This document shows positions 35,001 through 42,874 of a DNA stretch of 64,000 bases, piece by piece (within the stretch, counting starts at the first letter, position 1; each line of letters opens with the position of its first letter). A program made the position numbers and the translations under genes. Below the pieces are notes generated by a model. The model was not told where the DNA came from, did no database searches, and saw nothing but the letters and a program-made list of their open reading frames with translations. This DNA is from Gautieria morchelliformis (lineage: Eukaryota; Basidiomycota; Agaricomycetes; Gomphales; Gomphaceae), in contig WHVA01000018.1 in the NCBI GenBank assembly GCA_015179125.1, forward strand, positions 124,001-188,000, given 5' to 3'.

Positions 35001-36799
35001 ATGGATCTTATGCCCAAGTTGTTTGGATCTCTGTCATTGTCATTGCAATGAAAGGCATCCATCATCTGGTTATACATCTCAGCACGGAGAGTGTGTTGAT
35101 TTGTCCTGATCCACCACAGCCTGCTTTGCTCTGCAGTGGCCCAAGAGTCTACAATGTACTGCTGGAATAATTTGCCAGCACGCAGGAGTGTTGTAGGTTC
35201 TTCTGTTCTCTGGAAGAGACGATAGGAATGGAACTGAATTTGGGTGACATGCCCACTTCGCTCACGCCCGTCTGGTAATTGGCGATAGCGAATACCCGGT
35301 TGCCACCCCAACTCTCCCCTGGGAAAGAGCAAGACATAGTGAAGAGAGGCATAGTTTGGATTCGTATCGGATACCCTTCGAAAGTGTCCACCTTTGAGCT
35401 GGACAATAACATCCCTAGGTTCAGGGTTGATGCCATCTCCAGGAAGAACCACTGCAATCTCATCCGCAGTAGGGATATTATACCTCCTAGGATCCCTGTG
35501 TTCCCTGTATGTGAGCCTAGCCCGGATCTCACCATTCTGTCCCTGAGCTCTGAGCCTCTCAGCCGCTTGTCTATATATGGGAACATGAGGATTACATAGG
35601 AGGAGCATTTCCTGCAAGTCTCCCATGATAGTTGGAGACAGACCTGGGTTACGCGTGTTCCTCTGTGCCAAAGCCAATGCTGGATCATAGATATAAAGTT
35701 GGGCATACTGTATCCGCCTCCCAGGGTTAGGGATGAGAGAGCCATGAATATGATACAGTTCGCCCTGTAGCTTGAGGACATATGGACCACGACCCTCCCG
35801 AATCAAATCTAGATCAAAGTTGGCTCCCAAGGAAGTGAATGCAAATGCAGCATTGTACTGCCTGATGTTCTTGCGAAACTGTTTGGCCTCAGGGTCCTGG
35901 CCCTCTAAGAGCCGTCTCAATGGCCGAGGGAGCACTGGCAGCTCTGGAAGCTGCACCTTTCCTTCTAAACAGCAATCACCAAATCTGGGCCGCCGATTTG
36001 AGGATCTCAGCAGGCGTTCTGCCATCCAGTGTAATGCTCCACAGTCAGGGCAGGCAACAACCATGGGACCCAGATCATGACGCAGCACATCTGCCTCGAT
36101 TATTCTAGAGCGACCGAGTGGAATAAAAGGAGGAAGTCGCTGAGGACGCTGCCAAGGTACAGGGAGTGGCTGAGGAGGCTGAGGAGGTGCAGGGAGTGGC
36201 AGAAGAGGCTGAGGAGGTGCAGGGAGTCGCTGAAGAGGCCACAGAAGCGCAGGGAGTAGCGCAGGCATTGGTCTTATTGCATTGGCCTGAGCACGCAATG
36301 CTGCCACTCCTGCAGAAACTACTACAGGAGGATTAGCTGCCTGTCTACCTCTTCCCAATTGCTGCAATATAGCAGACTGCTCAGCAGCCTGAGCACGCAA
36401 CTGTGCAATTCCTGCAGAACCAACCACAGGAAGATTGGGAGGTGGCTGTATAGGCGCCTGCCTGTATCTTCTCATGGGCTGTGCTGCTGGGATTGCTGCT
36501 AACTGAGCACGAAGGGCTGCCACCTGCTGTCCAGGACTGGGATCAGGAGGACGTAATGGCCCTGCAGCAGGTTGATGAAAAGGATCAGCTGCATTGCTTC
36601 TAGGATGAGGGTGAGGGATGGCAAAAGGAGGTGGTGGAGGGGGTGGCTGGTTCCGAGCTCTGGCAGCAGCCACAGCAAGGGCACGCGCTCTCCGATCAGT
36701 AGGCGACGTCATACGACCCTCCTGCTCCTCCCTCGCCCTTTCACGCTCCTGCTGACGATTTCTCTCTGGAGTGGAAGGATCCCTGAGAAACGCAGGCAT
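32021..36799 (-). CDS. Helitron Rep/helicase transposase, 1592 residues, apparently intact
   Basis: A rolling-circle transposase: the HUH nuclease cuts and joins single strands at the element ends, and the Pif1-type helicase unwinds DNA. Residues 1-240 are low in structure, rich in Pro, Arg, Gln and Ala, with repeated VAALRAQ phrases. A zinc-binding pattern CPDCGALHW...CC lies at 250-277. The Rep part includes LFITMTANPNW (631-641), the HUH motif GLPHMHILIW (His701, His703) and the double tyrosine KYIHKYLYKG (Tyr836, Tyr840). The helicase part includes Walker A GSGGAGKS (1187-1194), Walker B IWDEAAM (Asp1267, Glu1268), GGDFQQTLPI (1303-1312), and C-terminal FAMTINKSQGQ and LYVGVSR (1580-1586). 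All key residues expected for the family are present and no stop interrupts. The start ATG at 36799 is the first in frame. Closeness to typical fungal Helitron proteins (about 1400-1700 residues) supports completeness. Confidence 0.95.
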   Translation of the reverse strand: MPAFLRDPSTPERNRQQERERAREEQEGRMTSPTDRRARALAVAAARARNQPPPPPPPFAIPHPHPRSNAADPFHQPAAGPLRPPDPSPGQQVAALRAQLAAIPAAQPMRRYRQAPIQPPPNLPVVGSAGIAQLRAQAAEQSAILQQLGRGRQAANPPVVVSAGVAALRAQANAIRPMPALLPALLWPLQRLPAPPQPLLPLPAPPQPPQPLPVPWQRPQRLPPFIPLGRSRIIEADVLRHDLGPMVVACPDCGALHWMAERLLRSSNRRPRFGDCCLEGKVQLPELPVLPRPLRRLLEGQDPEAKQFRKNIRQYNAAFAFTSLGANFDLDLIREGRGPYVLKLQGELYHIHGSLIPNPGRRIQYAQLYIYDPALALAQRNTRNPGLSPTIMGDLQEMLLLCNPHVPIYRQAAERLRAQGQNGEIRARLTYREHRDPRRYNIPTADEIAVVLPGDGINPEPRDVIVQLKGGHFRRVSDTNPNYASLHYVLLFPRGELGWQPGIRYRQLPDGRERSGHVTQIQFHSYRLFQRTEEPTTLLRAGKLFQQYIVDSWATAEQSRLWWIRTNQHTLRAEMYNQMMDAFHCNDNDRDPNNLGIRSILPATFQGGTRDMQENLQNSLAISRKYGVADLFITMTANPNWQEVLDALLPGQTPQDRPDLVSRVFQLKKKYLIDLIVKEKIFGETVARVHTIEFQKRGLPHMHILIWFERDSKIRHPHEVDSMISAEFPDPETHPVLYRLVCELMTHGPCGQMKPNAPCMENGKCKKGFPKPFCEETSLNEDGYPKYRHRNDGRLHNVRGDMLDNRWVVPYSALLLLKFWCHINPELTINVRCIKYIHKYLYKGHDRTTMEFGRTQDEIKQYLDARYVSAHEACWRLLEREIHTQVPAVMALPVHEKDHHTIIFDPNQDVDSILERAEAKKTPLMAYFEANDIYPEACDLLYVEFPEHFTWQAQEKVWTPRQRRFSIGRLHFANPRSGERFFVRTLLTVVKGARSFEGLRSVDGIQYATYKEACRARGLLDDDQELRLCLQEASGMKTGAQLRHLFATILGNCNPSGPGRLWDGFREHICDDLRHQLQIRHGMQDPQDDQVYDFGLFLLDKILQQGGMSLSSFDDMPWVAGEWEALIGNRFIAEQRDYDPVAERDIADEEVPRLNEGQRSAHDQILRSALTRDAHGKPDGQMFFVTGSGGAGKSFTWNTLIHSCRAESLIVIAVASSAMAALILTKGTTSHRMLGIPIPVHERSFSSIKKNSDKADMLRQASLLIWDEAAMQHHHAIEAIDRTLRDFLDQPDRPFGGITVAFGGDFQQTLPIVPKGSKEDIVGATLQKSYLWPKIKVIHLTENMRVRNDPDRARFAEWLQNVGQGKDLPLDHTFSLPPHMVCGPGIEDLIQEIYPGIGNQVPAQDNYFLECAILCARNTEVNEINSMVFREFPGDAQVLHCANSIEESDDADQYPVEYLNSIEMGCLPPARLEVKPGVPLMLLRNLDQKQGLCNGTRLRLVRISIRVLEVRIISGPCAGNIAFIPRIIIKPSEGELPFVLQRRQFPVRLAFAMTINKSQGQPLGTVGLDLRYPVFGHGQLYVGVSRGPIGTE

Positions 36800-36834
36800 A
36801 AGCTTAGAGGAACAATCAAGCTACCCCACTTCAA

Positions 36835-37040
36835 CTTACATTTGCAAGCAGATGCTGTTGTTGTTAATTTTTCTTGGGCAAAGTCAGGGGAATTTATTAA
36901 TTTCTAATTAAATCAATGTCAGACAGCTCACACCAGACCACCGAGAAATACATACATACCCAGGAAGGGACAGGGAGTCTGTTTGTTAGGCAAAGTCAAG
37001 GGAATTTATTAATTTCTATTTAAAAAAAAAAAAAAAAATG
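36835..37040. repeat. Partial AT-rich repeats upstream of the Helitron gene
   Basis: Two units with GGCAAAGTCA.GGGAATTTATTAATTTCTA, related to the subterminal repeats of the other units, and a poly-A run at 37021-37037. They lie just upstream of the transposase start and could contain its promoter. Confidence 0.6.
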
Positions 37041-37752
37041 TCAGATGGCTCACACCAGACCACAGAGAAATATATGTACCAAGGAAGGGATGGGGAATTT
37101 TTTGATGAAAATATCCAAGTCTTCTTCAGCCATCCAACTGGAATAATTCCAGTAAAAGGTCCTGGTCCTGGTCCTGGTCCTGGGGAGATGTCGTCTTCAG
37201 CCACCAGTAGTGCAAGTCAACACTAAGAGAACTGCAATGCAATTGTGGCTCCCTCTAAGGCAGCCTGGGATGACTACCTGGCTCCTTAGCAGAGAACAAG
37301 CTGCCCCACTGAAGGGGTCAACCCCAATAGTTCACTGCAGAGACCTCCCTGGGAAGAGATCTTTTGTGTTCTACACTATATAGGCTATCTATTAATTCAC
37401 TCTCACGCAAATTTATTCTATCTAGTAGTGGGCAGAGAGGAGAGGAGGGTGGTGGTGGAGTGCACAAAGCGGCTGGCTGCGCAGCGCTGGAGCCGGAAGA
37501 CCGGCGTACACCGCGGGTAGGCTCGCGGCTGCGCCGCTCGCGCTCCGCTGACAAACTGCTGACGAAGCATTGGTCAGCAGCGCCCACAACCCACTGAGCG
37601 CGTTTAACTCTTAGACTAGGTGGGTACCCGCGCTTCGTGCGGGGGTGCAGGTCAAGCGCCTCTTGGTAAGGTCAAATGCATCAGTAAGGTCAAGTGAATC
37701 AGTAAGGTCAAGTGCATTGGGGTAAATAGGATCATGCAAAATATATCCCTGA

Positions 37753-38080
37753 TCATATAGTATCATGAATCATGTATGCACCCATGGAACAGCCAAACAT
37801 GCAGAGCTCTCTCTCGACTTCTGGGATGGGCCTCCCAGCGACTCTAGACATGAAAGTGGTAATAGTCTTGACTGAATCATCAGAGATTATAAGATTGCAC
37901 CTATTGTCATAATCCAAAGGTTTCAAAGCTTGTGCATTGTGAAATAGATCCAATAGTGACCTTGGGGATCCTGAATTTTGACAATGTGGTTATATCGATG
38001 TGCCAGCTGATCCTCCAGTGACACTCTCACAGAACCAGAAACAATACCAAAATCAGAAATGGGGGAAGACCCAAAGTGCA
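37753..38080 (-). pseudogene. Captured gene fragment in Helitron unit 5
   Basis: The minus strand contains LHFGSSPISDFGIVSGSV, EDQLAHRYNHIVKIQDPQGH and ALKPLDYDNRCNLIISDDSV. These match the captured piece of unit 1 but with different indels, and here one internal part of the unit 1 copy is missing. The protein is unrecognised. Confidence 0.5.
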
Positions 38081-38084
38081 GTTG

Positions 38085-38440
38085 GATAGCATGTCCTCAC
38101 ACGTAACGTGTCCTCACAGGTAGCGTGTCCCCACACGTAATGTGTCCTCACAGGTTGCATGTCCCCACACGTAACGTGTCCCCACAGGTAGCGTGTCCCC
38201 ACAGGTAGCATGTCCCCACACGTAACGTGTCCCCACAGGTAGCGTGTCCTCACAGGTAGCATGTCCCCACATGTAATGTGTCCCCACACGTAGCGTGTCC
38301 CGACAGGTAGCGTGTCCTCACAGGTAGCATGTCCCCACACGTAATGTGTCCCCACCGGTAGCGTGTCCTCACACGTAACGTGTCCCCACACATAACATGT
38401 CCCACACGTAGCGTGTCCTCACACATAACGTGTCCTCACA
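38085..38440. repeat. 17-bp minisatellite (array c)
   Basis: About 20 very regular 17-bp units (AGGTAGCGTGTCCCCAC and AACGTGTCCTCAC variants). Because three units make 51 bp, the minus strand translates as a 17-residue repeat (VWGHATCEDTLPVGTRY type) over 112 codons. Confidence 0.9.
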
Positions 38441-38449
38441 CATATAAGG

Positions 38450-38880
38450 GACATGTATCAGTATCTATTTTGTGACATATATAGACATAAATAAAATAGC
38501 AAAAGAAACCACATTTAAGCAGCCATTGTCATTAATTTTAGCAAAGCCTGGATAATTTATTGATATCTACCTTTTAAAAAAATGTCAAAAAATGTACAGT
38601 ACATGTAACCTGAAGCTGGTATTAATTTTAGCAAAGTCAGGATAATTCATTGATATCTATACTTATTTTTCAACAAAAGATAAAAAAAAACACACTACAT
38701 TAAAACAGAAGTTGTTATTAACTTGAGCAAAGAAGTTATTGATATCCATTTGCGAAGAAATGTCAAAAAAATGTAAAGGATACTTAAGTTGGCTGTTATT
38801 GAGGTTAGCAAGTTGCATTTATTGATGTCTATTTGCGAAAAAATATCAAAAAATGTACAGGATATGCAAGTTGGCTATTG
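38450..38880. repeat. AT-rich subterminal repeats (array c)
   Basis: Same design as 27230-27720. The last unit is interrupted by the 300-bp insert at 38888 and continues at 39193. Confidence 0.8.
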
Positions 38881-38887
38881 TTAAGGT

Positions 38888-39187
38888 TGTTATAAACTCA
38901 TAGTTTTAGCTTATTGTAACGGTGTGACTTCGCCGCCCGGATCTCACATTTGATCCGAAACCCCGCTTCCCCTATCTACTTGTGTATATGGTAGTTAGGT
39001 AGTCACATAAGTAATCCATCGCTTCATTGTCAGTCACCACCATGCGCTCGAGTCTATGCGCATCGAGTCGAGTTCCATTCTGTTTCTGCGCTCGAGTTCA
39101 TGCGCAAGTTTCATGTCCGAGTCCCTTCACACTGCGCTCGAGTTAATGCGCACTCCGAGTCCTGGCCATTCGGGCAACGATATAATA
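38888..39187. mobile_element. 300-bp solo LTR-like insert with three palindromes
   Basis: Inserted in the AT-rich repeat with a 5-bp duplication AAGGT (38883-38887 and 39188-39192). The ends TGTTATA and TATAATA pair as near-perfect inverted repeats. Inside, TGCGC-N10-GCGCA occurs three times (39043-39062, 39087-39106, 39133-39152), each with a central CTCGAGT. No internal coding region, so probably a solo LTR of a small retrotransposon. The family is not recognised. Confidence 0.72.
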
Positions 39188-39443
39188 AAGGTTAGCAAGT
39201 TAGGTTTATTGATAGCTATTTGCGAAAAAATATCAAAAAAATAAACAGGCCATTCAAGCAGCTGGTGTCAATTCACAGCCAAAGGCAGAAAAGCCCAGAG
39301 AAGCGCAGAGACACCCAGAGCCACATAGAGACACACAGAGCCATGCCAAAGCAATAGTAAGCCCCCAGTACAGCCAGAACACAGAAAGACACCAGTGGGG
39401 AGAGCGGCTGCAGCATCGCTCTCTTTATACCAAGCGAAGGGTC

Positions 39444-40647
39444 TGTCAAGATTGGTTTTTAGGCGTTAATATCGTGTATTAGTGAACACAACGAATGCCC
39501 GAATAACTTGTGCAAAGAGATATGCTGTTCAGCGAATAAGTGAACCGATAAATGTTCATGAAACAAAGGGATTGCCCGAACGGGGCTCGCCCTGTCTACA
39601 GTCGTAGCGAAACAGCTCGCAGCACTTGACGACGCAACGTGCAAGATATTGCTGAAGGGCTGTCTAAGTTTCGACAGTCCCTTCGCTGGCGAAGGTGCTC
39701 CTTAGGAGCCCTTCGCCAACAGCACAGAAAGTAGTTCGAAGGCTAAGGTAACGAAGATGAAGTATGAGAACTCACCAGTGATGCCTAAGTTCTTGGCTGG
39801 TCGAAGATAGAAATCTTCAAGGAGAGGCTCAAGACAATGATCACAGCGAGGTCAAGTTTGCACAAGATGGACGACGTATGATAATTGAACTGGGGAATAT
39901 ACATGCGAATGTAAACTACTTATATCGAATGCTCGTGAGGTATCAGTGAATAGGGAAGAGGCCATCACGAGTCAGGTTTAGATAGGGGTATGCAGTCACG
40001 ATACTAAGGAGATGGAATAAACATATAATAGAGTGAGGGAGGGGTGCAAATATGAAACGTCGGAGAGTAAAGGTGGCGAAGGTACTTATATACGAAACCA
40101 TGTCTTGGGGCCTGCATACATGTCACCCTGCACGGACTCTTCGTTTACTGGGTCGATCCCACACAACCTTCTGAGGGAAAGCTCCGCAAACATACGGGTA
40201 AATGGTATCGATCGTATTTGATGGCGTGCCTTTGTTGGCGAAGTGTGCAAGCAGCAAATAGCGGTTCGGCGAAATGCGACAAAGGGTGAATGGAGAGAAC
40301 ATAGAGGAGGCGTGGCCGAAGGGAGGGGCGAAGCCGAGCGAACACGGAGGAGTAGCGAACGAGGGAATGGGGGTAACAAGGTGCAGGAAATACATAGGTC
40401 ATGGTAATCCAATTGTCAGAACATCATTAAAGAGGGCCGAGCAGAGGAGGTGGTAGACCCACCCCACAATGACTGCTACGTTAGTCCGAAGACGTCGATC
40501 GCTTGTTGATGGCATAACCATGGTCATTGTCGCGAACAGCGAGAAATGGTTGCCGAACATGACATTGGCGATCGGAACGAACACAGAGATGAGGTGATAA
40601 ATGGTAGGACAGAGCACCTGAATATGAGAAGTAGACGCGTCATGACA
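39444..40647 (-). repeat. Solo LTR copy L3 in Helitron unit 5
   Basis: Inverted copy of the 1.2-kb LTR family (TGTCAAGATTGG ... CATGACA), flanked by the perfect duplication GGGTC (39439-39443 and 40648-40652). Unit 1 shows the same site without the insert (AAGCGAAGGGTCGTGCATGG near 27895), which confirms the ends exactly. Confidence 0.93.
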
Positions 40648-40858
40648 GGGTCGTGCACGGACCACCCTCGTATGGTCGCAACGAACGCAAACCGGTCACG
40701 TGACCTGGGACGCTGCTGCGCAGCGTCAATGGTCTGGCCTGGGCCAGGGGCCTAGGGCTCGCGGCTGCGCCGCTGACCTAATTTTTACGTAATATTATTT
40801 GTAATACTAATTGTCAGCCTCGACGCCCACAACCCACCGAGCGCGTTTAACTCTTAGA

Positions 40859-40939
40859 TAGATACTATACTATAGATAAGGGCAGACGATCTCAAGTAGA
40901 TCGTAGAATAATAATCTATTATAACTCCTTCGTTCTACA
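40859..40939 (+). repeat. Copia family A 3' LTR, right part
   Basis: Contains AAGTAGATCGTAGAATAATA and ends CGTTCTACA, matching the end of the LTR at 4134-4356 (TGTAGATCGTAGAACAAC ... GTTCCACA). It completes the LTR cut at 25505. Confidence 0.87.
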
Positions 40940-41095
40940 GGTTTCAGTTATAAGGGCTGGTACTGGGGCAGGGATGTGGTGTTGGAGTGACAAACACGTG
41001 ACTGCCCACGCATGACATCACAAACCCGTTTGTTCTCTATATTTAGGTATATGCATCTCTGTTATGAGACATTCCTTTTGTTTTTTTTTTATTCA
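40940..41095. other. No recognisable feature
   Basis: Short flank between the Copia LTR and the MITE. It includes a T-run at 41080-41090. Nothing else seen. Confidence 0.5.
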
Positions 41096-41488
41096 CACTA
41101 GGTGCAAGTCACTGTTTGTTTACCATAACCTATGGCAACAAATAGTAAAAAAAGAGGAAATCTTGTAATAATTTGAAAAATTTGAAACTATGGCAAATGG
41201 TGAAAAATACTTTCTTTTTGTTTACAATTTAAAACATCAAGAAACTCTGAATAAACACAGGTGAGCCTTTATAAAAAATAAATTGTGACAAAATAAATCC
41301 TATTCACTGCATAAGATGCAAGAAATTTTTATTTGCCTTTATTCAGATTTTCTTGATGTCTTAAATTGTAAACAAAAAGAAAGTATCCTTCACCATTTGC
41401 CATAGTTTCAAATTATTACAAGATTTCCACTGTTTTCACTATTTGTTGCCATAGGTTATGGTAAACAAACAGTGACTTGCACCTAGTG
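41096..41488. mobile_element. CACTA-type MITE, copy 2 (393 bp)
   Basis: Begins CACTAGGTGCAAGTCACTG and ends with the perfect complement, flanked by the 3-bp duplication TCA (41093-41095 and 41489-41491). The sequence follows copy 1 (10426-10809) closely along both arms. No coding capacity. Confidence 0.87.
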
Positions 41489-42759
41489 TCAAACAATAAC
41501 GATAGAAACTATAGGTAACGATGGTTAGGACCGCTTTCCTCAGTCGTTTGACACGCCATCGCGTCCAAACACTGAGATTACTGTATCAGTATCAGTTATT
41601 ATGCGATCTTTACATGTGGCACATCATTGATCCCAGGCTCATTGCGGGAAAAGAGTGGAGAGGTGAGACTTGCGTCGACTCGCAGCGTGCCTGAACCAAT
41701 ATGTCACGGGAGACGTTTTCTGCTCAACCCTGTCGTCGTATCTTTACATAATAACTTGGATTGATATCACATATAGCATACCTAAAAGTATGTGGCCCGA
41801 GCCCGACCCTGCCTTTCATCCTGGGCGGGTCAGCAATTCGACGAGCCCAAGCCTGGGTTTTTGAGCCCGACACTAGTTGCACGTGACCCCGTTCGGAGTC
41901 ACCCTCCTGTTTTTTCTCGCCGTCTGTTTCAACCTCTCCTCTACTCCTCTGCGTGTCTCAGTGGGGGACTCCAGCATATTTAGTGTCCCCTCCATTGCCT
42001 GTGTGAGTCTCGCTTGCCTGCGTCGCACCCCCACTTTGTTAGGTTTTCGGTGCGGACCTCGAGAGTTGACAATAATCGCGTTTGTCTGAGCTCTGTCAAA
42101 CGCGTAAGGAATCTAACTACGGTGACTCGACTTAAGTATCCTGTGACCAAGCTTACTAATCTTCTAGTAGCTTCTAGCGCTCGCAATACTCCAACACACC
42201 CCCTCGAGCCTAGAAGCTCGCAATATACGATGCACCCCCTCAAGCTCTATGAATCCACGAGTTCCATCTGAATCCATTCCGTAGCATTGAGGTGCAAACA
42301 ATCCAAATAGTTGTGTGAGTTTGTGCGCTCCTGAGAAAGTCGGTCGGCGGTCATAGTCGTCCTGTGATACGCCTCGAAGCAGTATTTGGTTTTCTTCTTC
42401 GTCCAATTCGTCACCCCATCCCCAACATTCCCTCGCCCATGCTGCTAATCACCCGGCTCAGCGTTCCCTCCAGTAGGGCCCTTCCGTCCCTCTGGCTCAC
42501 AACGAGACTGCGGTTGGCCGCTACCTCAGGCATCCACTGGGGTTTCCTGCGCGCCGTACTTCCGCATCCATCTCTACTGCAGCTGTCGTCGATTGCCATA
42601 CTGGCGATAGTTGTGATTGGTGGTGCCTTGAAAAGGTGAGGACTTTTGTTCAATGCCCGGAACTGCCCACGGGTCTTTGTACGTCGAGTCGCCTCGATTC
42701 GAGGTCTCTCTTGTCCGCAGTTCAGCTGTGGTTAACGGGAGCCACCCGTGACGCGTTTG
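41489..42759. other. Stretch without a recognisable gene, one LTR-like end
   Basis: Short readings on both strands show no known domain. A GC-rich phrase at 41790-41870 (GGCCCGAGCCCGACC ... AGCCCGACAC) looks like a transposon-end remnant. On the minus strand, CTCGAGGGGGTG followed by TGTTGGAGTATTGCG near 42206-42180 resembles a polypurine tract plus LTR start, so a piece of another retrotransposon may lie at about 42040-42195. Confidence 0.35.
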
Positions 42760-42874
42760 GAAAGTCAAACATTTTGCGGTCGAACTCGGGTTGACCACGG
42801 TTTGAGGGGGAGTGTAGGAGGAGAACGCGTAAGCCAGGGGCAAACTGCGTCACCCCGTGTCACCCCATTGTGAC
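42760..42874 (+). repeat. 115-bp duplicate of the Copia C gene end plus LTR start
   Basis: Identical over 115 bp to 46222-46336. It contains the last codons of the Copia reading, the polypurine tract GAGGGGGAG and the LTR start TGTAGGAGGAG. It lies directly before the protease part of the same element, in the place where an LTR and gag would be expected. Confidence 0.88.

Larger units (their letters stand above)
31767..37615 (-). mobile_element. Autonomous Helitron (unit 4, 5.85 kb)
   Basis: The 3' end CTAGGTGGGTACCC with hairpin stem CCCGTG/CATGGG is on the left at 31767. The 5' end reads TCTAAGAGTTAAACGCGCTC on the minus strand from 37615. The unit contains one long uninterrupted Rep/helicase gene with about 250 bp after its stop and about 815 bp before its start. 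That leader holds partial AT-rich repeats and a poly-A run near 37021. Because the protein is open and the ends match the other units, this unit may have mobilised the whole family. Confidence 0.88.
25506..40858 (-). mobile_element. Head-to-tail Helitron array (15.35 kb) inserted in a Copia LTR
   Basis: Every unit is on the minus strand: its 3' end (CTAG next to a hairpin) is on the left and its 5' end on the right. Family 3' ends begin at 25552, 28134, 29616, 31767 and 37616. 5' ends of the form GCGCGTTTAACTCTTAGA or related are at 28133, 31766, 37615 and 40858. The whole lies between A (25505) and T (40859) of the LTR, the A|T target of Helitrons. Helitrons move by a rolling-circle mechanism using a Rep/helicase protein. 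Only one unit encodes it. Confidence 0.88.
37616..40858 (-). mobile_element. Helitron unit 5 (non-autonomous, carrying two solo LTRs)
   Basis: The 3' end CTAGGTGGGTACCC with stem CCCGCGC/GTGCGGG is on the left, and the 5' end at 40858 (TCTAAGAGTTAAACGCGCTC on minus) is immediately followed by the T of the Copia LTR. From left it contains a captured gene piece (37753-38080), a minisatellite (38085-38440), AT-rich repeats, a 300-bp LTR-like insert (38888-39187), a block shared with unit 1, and solo LTR L3 (39444-40647). Without the two inserts it would be about 1.7 kb and similar in plan to unit 1. Confidence 0.82.

Noticed and set aside
33721-35790. Minus- and plus-strand ORFs of 180-250 codons overlapping the Helitron gene
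   Set aside because: Out-of-frame shadows of the 1592-residue transposase.
26838-38450. Regular short repeats considered as CRISPR arrays
   Set aside because: Units of 17-20 bp are directly adjacent without unique spacers, and the genome is eukaryotic.
41790-41875. GC-rich AGCCCGA phrases as ends of a hAT element
   Set aside because: No pair of inverted ends with an 8-bp duplication could be found.
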